Source of the DNA: Chloranthus sessilifolius
Taxonomy: Eukaryota; Streptophyta; Magnoliopsida; Chloranthales; Chloranthaceae
Reading direction: 5' to 3'
DNA: 64,000 bases
Assembly (NCBI GenBank): GCA_021018995.1
Contig: CM037593.1
Location: forward strand, 14,598,088 to 14,662,087
In this document: piece by piece, positions 56,428 to 64,000 of the stretch
Numbering within the stretch: the first letter of the stretch is position 1
Layout of the letters: every line of letters begins with the position of its first letter
Made by a program: the position numbers and the translations under genes
Notes under the pieces: generated by a model
The model's database searches: none
What the model saw: only the letters and a program-made list of their open reading frames with translations
What the model was told of the DNA's origin: nothing

Positions 56428-57132
56428 GTAGGAAAAATTCAACTTAAGATGCATCTAATTTTGACTGCATGATATCTTAACATTTTTATTCTGCTCTTGT
56501 TTTAAAAAGCATGCCAGCGTATACATCAAGCTCAGTGAAACTCTGATTCCTATATTCTGATACCTACATATCTGATGCCTGTTTTTGCTTTCTACCATCT
56601 GCTCTGATATCTTATTCTCGAGGTCATATGTGTGTATTTGATTTTAAGTTTAAATTCAGACGATCCCCACCGACTCGGCGGTATATCCGTGACTGGCACA
56701 ATTATGCATCTGCTTTGAAAATTATTGGCACAATTGCGCTCCTTAGATGAGGCATTGTTGCATTTCCTAAAATTGTTCATTGAACGACGATTTGTTGGGG
56801 TTTCCTATCGGCACACATCTGACTACCACGTGCTATATATTCACGGGAGTTACTTAAGTTAGAGATATGCATGATTTAAGTCACTAATTATATTATACAT
56901 AGCATCTGTTCTGACTACTCTAAAAGTACATCTGTCTGACATTTTGTATATGTTCTGTTCTTTTTAAAATTCAGCATCTGTTATATGAAAATCTTTATCT
57001 GCAATAATTGAATTTATCATCTGTTCTGCATAATGTTCTGCAAGTCATGTTTTACGAAATTGATGCAAATTAATTGAAATTCTTCTACTGACCTTAGATG
57101 GTTAGCTCACCCTATATATAAATATATTTTAG
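56428..57132 (+). other. Candidate LTR leader intron 2
   Basis: Donor GTTGAG|GTAGGAAAA (56427/56428) and acceptor TATTTTAG|GTTC (57132/57133), preceded by GTTAGCTCACCC. It is 705 bp, against 713 and 832 bp in the other two families. Confidence 0.45.
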
Positions 57133-57245
57133 GTTCTGAGGCCCTTGCTCCCGGCATTGAGAGCGACCCTAACTACCAGCTTGATCTAGAGGCTGAGGCT
57201 GAGGACGAGGAGACTGATGTCCAGGAGGACAACTTTTATCCTTAG
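57133..57245 (+). other. Acidic mini-ORF in LTR
   Basis: After the acceptor-like TTTTAG, the frame includes ESDPNYQLDLEAEAEDEE and stops with NFYP at 57243-57245. No in-frame ATG is available in the candidate upstream exon of this copy. Confidence 0.45.
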
Positions 57246-57789
57246 TCTGGGTATACGAGTCTGCTATTTTTGGAATTTTGTGTAAACCTTCGGATTATTG
57301 TGTGCCTGGTAGCCACTTCTGTATTTACTTTCTGTAGATATTTCCCTTTTGTATTACTATACATTCTATTGGAACCATTATCAGGAACCATTGTTTTGGG
57401 TGATGGATGTCCATCACTAGTGGTTCTTCTTGGTTCCTTTTTGTGAATGTTTTTTTATTTATTTATTTATATATGTATTGTTAAATTCTTCTCTCTTTTA
57501 AAGCCTTATATGATGACTCGATCTGTCACTACTAGATAGTATCTGCTCTGATTTTAGCTAAACAAGCAGACACTCTGTGATTTATCCTGGGGATCATCCA
57601 GAGCATGATCCTGATGACACGGATTTCCAGGCGCAAAAATTCGGGCTGTCACAGTAAGAAGGGGTATTTCTGAATTTTTGTGCTAGCTGAAAATGGCTCG
57701 GCTAAAAGGTGGTCGATTTGGGTAAAGGTGAAAATATATGGTCTCTGACAGAAAAGGTGCATCTAACAGGGTCGATTCGGTAAATTTCT

Positions 57790-57839
57790 CATTAAAAAAA
57801 CAGCATCGACCACCGCTCATAGATGGTAATACAGGTTTA
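57790..57839. other. Spacer between the two foldback elements
   Basis: 50 bp without recognised features, ending TTTA, which is repeated after the second element. Confidence 0.5.
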
Positions 57840-58762
57840 GGGAAATTTACCTAATCGACCCTGTCAGAAATACCATTTTCGTCAAACCCTATATTTTCAC
57901 CTTTATCCAAACCGATCAGCTTTAAGCAAAGCCAGTTCCAGCTAGGAGGAAAATTCTTAAATACCCCTTCTTACATATTTATTGTTCTACATAGTTTAAA
58001 ATTTTAAAAATTACACTTTTTTATATTTACGTGATGTGAAGCAACATCTATGGCGTCTGATTTGAAGGCCACAATATAAAGATCGATAGTGCCAAAGATT
58101 GGCACGAAAAATAGGCGAAATCGCCTCATTAACCAAAACATAAATTTTTAAAAAAAAAACTACTCCCTAAATGGTCGTTATCGACTACCTATATAGTCGA
58201 AAACGACTGTCTAGGACCATCGTTATTGACTGTATAGATAGTTATTTTTGACTGTATAGGCAGTAGATAACGACTGCCTAGGACAGTCGTTTTTGACTGT
58301 ATAGGTAATCGATAACGACTGTCTAGGATAGTCGTTATCGACTGTCTAGGCAGTCGTTTATTTTTATTTTTTTTTCTTTTTGGTTTAAGAGGCGATTTCA
58401 CCTATTTTTCGTGCTAATCTTTGTCACCATCGATCTTTATATTGTGGCCTTGAAATTAGACGCCATAGATATTGCTTCATATCGCCTGTTTTTCATGCTA
58501 ATCTTTGGCACCATCAATCTTTATATTGTGGCCTTCAAATTAGACGCTATAGATGTTGCTTCACATCGCGTAAATATAAAAAAGGGCAAATTTTAAAATT
58601 TTAAACTATGTAGAACGATAAAAATGTAAGAAGGGGTATTTAAGACTTTTCCTATTAGCTTGAGCAGGCTTGGCTCAAAGTTGGTCGGTTTGGATAAAGG
58701 TGAAAATATAGGGTCTCTGACGGGAAAGGTGTATCTGACAGGGTCGATCCCATAAATTTCCC
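57840..58762. mobile_element. Foldback (long-TIR) element 2 (923 bp)
   Basis: Ends GGGAAATTTACCTAATCGAC / GTCGATCCCATAAATTTCCC. Arms of about 300 bp read AAACCGATCAGC, TAGTTTAAAATTTTAAA, GATGTGAAGCAACATCTATG and GGCGAAATCGCC inward on the left and the complement on the right. The right arm has a tandem duplication of about 97 bp (58390-58485 and 58486-58570). TTTA flanks both ends (57836-57839, 58763-58766). The centre (58170-58365) is made of about eight AACGACTGTCTAGG-type words in alternating orientation. No ORF. Confidence 0.85.
58170..58365. repeat. Central AACGACTGTCTAGG repeat of foldback element
   Basis: Short words AACGACTGTCTAGGA and TAGTCGTTATCGACT repeat with alternating orientation at roughly 25-bp spacing, so that the centre is itself self-complementary. 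Confidence 0.8.
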
Positions 58763-58766
58763 TTTA

Positions 58767-59247
58767 ATATAGTTACCAAGTGATTCTTGCTCTCGCTTTA
58801 TTATGGTTGTGTTAGTCCTACATTAATAGAATTGTTTGATTTTCATTATATACATAGTGAAATAATCTCCTAAATCGAGTTATGGGGCATAAACTCACGA
58901 CTTGAGGTCCTACTTGTTGCATGTCGTCTCAGTTGTCTTTGAAAAGTCAACTAAAATGACATGCATCCAATACGAGCTCGAGTCATTGGTTTATGTCTCA
59001 TAACTCATGTGAGACATAAGTCCATGACTCAGAGGAGACACAATACCTTTAAAAAATGATCTCAATTATAGAGAATATATGATTGTCGCATTGTAATCAA
59101 TTAATTAGCTAATATAATTATTTAAGTTTGCTTAGAAAAGAGGAAAAGAAAAGAGATTGAAGAGACTTGTAACATTCCTAGTTCATTTTGAAAGTATACA
59201 ATTCCCATCAATGTAGGTTGTTTACAGTAGCCAGTAAATGCTTTCAG
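58767..59247. other. Intergenic, 3' flank of CHX gene
   Basis: No gene or confident element. It should contain the CHX 3' UTR (minus strand, from 59247 downward). Confidence 0.5.
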
Positions 59248-62200
59248 TTACAAAGCATTGATATATGTTTTTGCTTGTGTATGTTGTTGCATTACCAAAA
59301 CAGATGCTACACCCTTAAAATCTAATGAGGTAACCATGTCTCCTATAATTCCCAACTGGGGGTTCTCACTCCATTCCATCATCTCTGCTCTTAGCATGGA
59401 GCAACTCTCATGCCTTCGCCCTACGATCAAAAGATCGTAGATTCCCTCCAGCGAACGAATTGCACCAAATAGTGACTCTATATTTTTCACGATCTCCTCA
59501 ATGTAAACAATGTGATTGTTTGTCATATTGCTATTGTGGAAGTGATTAATCGACTCTTCATCCTGCTTCGTCTCCATCATGTTATCCCACTCACCATCCG
59601 TTGGAAGGATTCGCAGAATGGTGAGAGTAATCTTCGTCTGATGAGCCATTCTGGAAGCATATGCTAGAGCTTCTCGATCATCAGCACCACCTAAGAAAAT
59701 GATTCCAATGTGGATTGGCGATTGGACCAAATTGACACACTGAGTTCCCCTGTTGGCACAATCGACAAGGATTCCAACTGAACAAGGAGCCTCAGTAAGA
59801 ATATTTGGGTTTACAATTCGGAATGCAGTGTCTACTCCAAAATCACTACCATATCGAACTTGCTTGTGAAATGGAAGGATTATGAGAGATGCATTTTCGT
59901 CTGCTGCAAGTGTGCAAATGTCTTCGTGCATGGTGCTGTAAGGGGACACGGAGATGAAAGGCTGGATTATGACTCGACCACCATTGTGTTGCTCATAGAT
60001 TTTGAAGGCATTGAAAATGCGATCAGTAGATGTAGGGTTCAAAGCTTTTTTATGTTTATGATGGGCTACGAGCATGGGAGTGGCTCGACCAACGAGTTCG
60101 ATGAGGTGAACTACAAAGAGAGAAATGGGGTTCTCCATGGTGGCATTGGAGGCTTGAAGAACACTAATAATCAATGGGACGTTTTCTTCACTGTGGGTGC
60201 ACGTTAATATAGAGAGTTTGGTGTTGGGTTCGGCATGTTGAATTGTTCTCCTAGTGCTCTTCTCGGATGCTCTACAAAGCATGTAAATATATCTCACAAA
60301 CGGCATTGTTACGACGGTCACCAGTAGAGTCGAACACACCATTATGTCAAAAGATACATGATCAATAGCCTGCATTTAAATCATTAATCAGTATTTTTCT
60401 CTAGAACTATAACATAAGTTAGCTTAAAACTTTGATTTTAGAGGTAACAAAATGGCTTAAGAACAATAAGAACATAGAATACAAAGATAATGAATTCAGT
60501 TCTCTATATACCAAATGACAGATATTGACAATACTCATAAACAACATTAAGGTTTGAAGCACCATTTTAGTCACCTCTAGAACATGCCAGGTTAGATGTG
60601 GATTGTTCCCCTATTTATTTTTTCGTTTAAAGTAGCGACAAAAATTTCTTATAGTTATATTCTAGTTTGCTATGACAATCTTGCAGCAATATTTGACTTA
60701 AATTTTGAATGAAAATTTCACCTCCAACCAATCCAACGTAACCGCCTATTTTGTCGGTGATCTAGTTGAGATTCATCGATGTTATGTATGACCCTATAGA
60801 CAGATTCGTTTGTTTACAAGACCTTGAATATAACAGCTCAAATTTACAGGCAAGAGATTCTAATATTTTTTGTTTGATTTTCAAGTAGCCGCAACATAAA
60901 ATTGGGGGAGAAGAGCCAAGCCTACCAAGTATTACCAACACTTCACAGGATTTCTATCAAAAGTTGGCATTTGCATTGCCCAACCAAAGTAAATTTCAGC
61001 TTTTGATAGGATTTTGCCTCCAAAAGGTGTAGTGTGGGATATCGTATGATCAACTAAATTAGTTTTTAATTACCTTAAAGTGCCTCATAGCGAGCAAATT
61101 CATCATCTCATTTTGGCCTTTGAAGTTCATGATGAGTCCAAGAGCTAGCGACTTCTGAAAAGGCATTTTGAAGAAGAGGCAAGGCAATACTGTCCCCAAC
61201 AGCTTCGCAATGTATCCCATGGTGATGACGAAATGCAATGCCCCCCAGCTCATGAAATCTCCCACGTCGAGCACATTGGTATCAAAACCAAGGCATGCGT
61301 AAAATGCAGGCATCAAAATTTCTCTGGTTATTGTCTCAGTCTTCTCGACAATAGCGGACCCTAGAGGTGGACCATCTGGTATAGCTAGCCCCATAAACAA
61401 AGGCCCTATTGCCGCAGTTAAACCTACGATGTCGCTAATGAATGCCATAAAAAATACCATCAACATGATTCCCACAATGTACTTTTGCTCCACTGGTCTT
61501 CCCTCCGGGGTTTTCTTTATGATCCACAACATTGCAGGACGAAAGGCGAAAACTATAAAGGTCACCATCCCAATAGCAGATATCAAGTTGTATTGGCCTT
61601 GGTACCAGAAACCAGCCAATACGAAAGCAACCCATGTGAGCGCGTCGTTGAACATTGACAAAGACATTGCGAGTCTACCAAGATCAGAGTTTAGGAGGTT
61701 GATCTCAGTCAGGATCGGGTGGAGAACAGGGAAGTTTGTGAGGGATGTACAAAGAGCGGCGGCCAGGACATAGTTCTTGACTTCTTCTAACTTTGGCAAC
61801 CGAGAGCTGATGAGCAAGACAGTGCCAACTGGTAGTAAAATGCCACAAAGTGCTATAGTGAACGCCTTTCGTCCCATTTTAAGTACCAAACTTGGATCTG
61901 TTTTCACTCCAATAATGAACATGAAGTGCACCATACCAAATGTTGCAATGTGCCTCAACATGAATATGCCGGATCTCGGTGACACCACATTCTCAAATGT
62001 ACGACTTAGACCAAGGAAAGAAGGGCCAATGATCAAGCCACCCTTCAAAACAAATCATCACAAATATAAGAGAATAATACAGATGTAAATTCATTATAAA
62101 AATAAAAATACATCCACATTGCGCTAAGCAAGGTGTTTATGGGTATACCATAAGACGGTCAAAATTTGATTCCATATGGCACACCTCCCAAAAATGAAGG

Positions 62201-63198
62201 TGGCCATGGGCATACGTTCAACTGTGATTCTCGGGTTACTTTTTAAGATGTTTGTCAAGTGCAACCAGCATCTAAACACTAATGGTATGGCTATAATCTC
62301 AAGACCTATTTTGCGAAAGATTGGGAAGAAAAATGATCTTCATCATCGTATACAAAGCAATCAATGGATTTCGCACATGCAAACTCTCATTGCAAACAAA
62401 AAACATCTAATCAATGGTTTTCTCACAATCAAATAAATGTAATTATTTTAACGGAAGAAATTAAAGTGCATCAATTGGATGGGTTGAATGCTCTCGAATA
62501 GTGATTTTTTCTTTTGGCTAATCACATCCTTTTTTTATTAGAAAGCCTATGGTTGTGTTTTGCATAGCTCTTTGTCAGCTCCTTGCCATAACCAGATATA
62601 CTTGCTTTAGCAGGCTCCCTTTCTCCTTACTAACTCCCTGCAAAACAGGATGTACCTGCTCTAGTAGCTACCTCTCTGCTCTATGCTAACTCCCTGCCAG
62701 AGCAAATAAAATATGCTTTGATAAGGAGTGAACAGAGTGCAGAGAAAAATTGTTGGAACAGGTAAATCTTGCTTTGCAGAGAGTAAGCAAGGAGAAGAGA
62801 GACCTGCTAAAGCAGGTAGCAGGAAGTTAACAAAGAGAAAGGGAACCTGCTAAAGCAGGTAAACCCTACTTTAACAGAGAGAGCTATGCCAAAAATAGCT
62901 TATATCTCCAAGGCGATTCCCAACTCATAGGGACCCTATAATAATAACAATAATGCTAATAATAATAATAATTAGATTTGAAATATATATGTGTGCAAGT
63001 CAAAAACATTACACGCGAATACTAGATCACTTGCCACATGGCACATAATCACGAGTTGCACACATAGTCACAAAATCGGGGTTCGGCAATAGTTCGGCGA
63101 GGTTAAAATTCAGAAAAATCCGACAAAATCGGGAAGTTTGGGGAAATATTCGGAGGAAAAATCGGTGAGAAAAATTAAAAATTAAAATAAAAAGATTT

Positions 63199-63277
<79 letters not shown>

Positions 63278-64000
63278 GTTTGTCACAAATTTTTTGAAAA
63301 ATCCAGGAATTATTCGCGAAGTTCGGTGATTTGGCGAACTTTCGAAATATTCACGAATAATTCAGGAGACCTTAAATTCGTGAATTATTCGCGAATTTAT
63401 CAAAAATTTGGTGATTTTTGTGACTTATGGTTGCACAACATCCTGGAAGGCTTCACCAATATTTCTTAGGTTCTTAGAATATATTAAAATAAAAAACTTT
63501 AGACTTTTAAATTCTTGATTTCATGAGTCAAAGATATGTGCTTTCTATTAAAAAATTAACTACTGAAAATTTTCACCTTAGACCACAAAATCACTCGGTA
63601 GAAGAATAATTTTTTTAATTTCTTTTTCAGATGGTCAATAATTGACCTTTTGTATGTAAACATGGCACCCGATCCTTGTATCTAAACAAAAATGCTTCAT
63701 ACTATCAACTAATTTGCATCTACAAAGGGAGATAAAAGGGGGAGGAGAAGAATCTAACCATAATCTCGGAAACAACTTTGGGCAATTTAAGAGGGTTGAT
63801 TAAGGACCCGACCATGCGAGTGAAGGTGGTGACGAGTGAGATCTGCAACAGTAGAAGAGGGACCGCATATTGTGTAGAGTCGTGGTCGTTCCATACGCCT
63901 GTGGAGTAGGGCTGTTTTGGAATACATAACGACATGGGAAGCGGAGCTTCAATTCGGTAGTTGGGTGGAAGAGGCATTGCAGGAGCAAGGAGAAGAACAA
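59248..64000 (-). CDS. CHX-type cation/H+ exchanger, 3 exons (5' end at window edge)
   Basis: Joined exons 64000/63977-63759, 62042-61074 and 60369-59248. All junctions are GT-AG and phase 0 (ATG|GTTAG...GAAG|GGTGGC; AAG|GTAATT...TGCAG|GCTATT). From the first visible ATG (63977) the protein has about 769 residues, close to the usual 780-820 for plant CHX; the frame stays open to the window edge, so the start could be upstream. Exon 1: GVWNDHDSTQYAVPLLLLQI and LPKVVSEIM. Exon 2 is the CPA2 Na+/H+ exchanger core with GLIIGPSFLG, MFIIGVKTD, the Asn-Asp pair in MSLSMFNDALTW, MGLAIPDGPPLGSAIVEK and NFKGQNEMM. Exon 3 is the cytosolic C-terminal region. Members exchange K+ or other monovalent cations for H+ in endomembranes or plasma membrane, often in pollen or roots. 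Substrate and tissue cannot be told here. Confidence 0.93.
60370..61073 (-). other. CHX intron 2 (704 bp)
   Basis: Donor AAG|GTAATT and acceptor AAATGCAG|GC. AT-rich, with no recognised element. Confidence 0.85.
62150..62440. repeat. Dispersed repeat in CHX intron 1
   Basis: TTGATTCCATATGGCACACC...ATGGCTATAATCTCAAGACC...AAGCAATCAATGGATTT matches the family at 20490-20740 / 25530-25640 and is distantly like array block A. Confidence 0.6.
62551..62900. mobile_element. Inverted-repeat MITE with ACCTGCTTTAGCAGGT words
   Basis: The left end GGTTGTGTTTTGCATAGCTCT and right end AGAGCTATGCCAAAAATAGC are inverted relatives. Inside, CCTGCTAAAGCAGG-type palindromes and CTCCCTTTCTCCTTACTAAC words recur in both orientations. 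The target duplication is not clear. Confidence 0.6.
63204..63273. repeat. (TA)n microsatellite, about 35 repeats
   Basis: An uninterrupted AT dinucleotide run of about 70 bp in CHX intron 1. Confidence 0.95.

Larger units (their letters stand above)
54443..57653 (+). mobile_element. Gypsy (Tekay-like) relic: collapsed interior + 3' LTR
   Basis: Perfect TSD GTAAG (54438-54442, 57654-57658) surrounds TGTAATGACCC... to ...GGGCTGTCACA. The first 300 bp hold no genes but three successive LTR-start-like junctions: TGTAATGACCCTAA (54443), purine tract plus TGTCATGGCCCTAA (54642), and TTTCGAGGACGAAAATTC..AAGGTGGGAAGAA plus TGTAATAACCC (54742). The last is the standard end of plant Tekay-type interiors. 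A full LTR (54742-57653, 2912 bp) follows. It looks like a product of unequal recombination that removed all coding sequence. Confidence 0.85.
53721..57789. mobile_element. Foldback (long-TIR) element 1, split by gypsy relic
   Basis: The left arm starts GGGAAATTTATCAGATCGACCC (53721). The right arm ends GGGTCGATTCGGTAAATTTC (about 57789). The arms are several hundred bp long and contain the same landmarks as element 2: TTTTCACC...AAACCG, TATAGTTTAAAATTTTAAA, GATGTGAAACAAGATCTATG, AGGCGATATCGCC. The centre (54040-54280) has repeated ATCGACTGT/ACAATGACATC words. Without the insertion it is about 0.85 kb. It has no coding capacity. Confidence 0.8.
62043..63758 (-). other. CHX intron 1 (1716 bp) with repeat insertions
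   Basis: Donor ATG|GTTAGATTC (63759/63758) and acceptor TTTTGAAG|GGT (62043/62042). It contains a dispersed-repeat copy (62150-62440), an inverted-repeat MITE (62551-62900), a long (TA)n tract (63204-63273) flanked by TTCGCGAAT/ATTCGTGAA palindromic text, and no coding exon. Confidence 0.85.

Noticed and set aside
59860-60207. Plus-strand 115-codon ORF in CHX exon 3
   Set aside because: It is antisense to a well-supported exon with correct splice phase.

Overview
This 64 kb window is nuclear plant DNA, probably from a dicot or other non-grass angiosperm. The evidence is one complete RPS2/RPS5-type NLR gene, one CHX-type cation/H+ exchanger gene with plant-like introns, and a dense nested set of plant LTR retrotransposons, hAT, Mutator-like and Tourist-like elements. 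The species cannot be named from sequence alone. I see no tRNA, rRNA or CRISPR locus.

Layout. 1-5302: minus-strand non-autonomous LTR element (3' LTR cut by the window edge, non-coding interior, full 5' LTR). 5757-20412: a complete minus-strand Ty3/gypsy chromovirus with 5-bp target duplication AAGCA. Its gag is split by a solo LTR (15801-17323, TSD CCTCC), it has a likely intron between gag and protease, and it carries an accessory ORF downstream of integrase. 20747-25524: a plus-strand Ty1/copia element (TSD CGCTT) with near-identical LTRs but broken frames. 26611-29337: intact single-exon CC-NB-ARC-LRR gene, minus strand. 29372-42565 and 47621-48990: a degraded tandem array of units of about 4.7 kb whose first block is the NLR's own 5' region, peppered with hAT, MULE and Tourist insertions. 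42566-47620: an old Tnt1-like copia element. 49000-53447: an LTR element interrupted by a gypsy solo LTR (50631-53028). 53721-58762: two adjacent foldback elements, the first split by a gypsy relic (54443-57653, TSD GTAAG). 59248-64000: CHX gene, minus strand, three exons visible.

The two host genes are independent: an intracellular immune receptor and a membrane cation exchanger. Everything else is transposon biology.

Most unusual signals: (1) three diverged gypsy LTR families share what looks like the same two-intron leader inside the LTR, ending in a short acidic ORF; (2) gypsy, copia and non-autonomous LTRs all carry clusters of perfect 12-bp palindromes, and the same palindrome word recurs in unrelated elements; (3) an intron whose removal restores frame between gag and protease; (4) a stand-alone accessory ORF in the chromovirus; (5) the NLR promoter belongs to a local tandem repeat. 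All splicing and expression statements are inferences from sequence signals.
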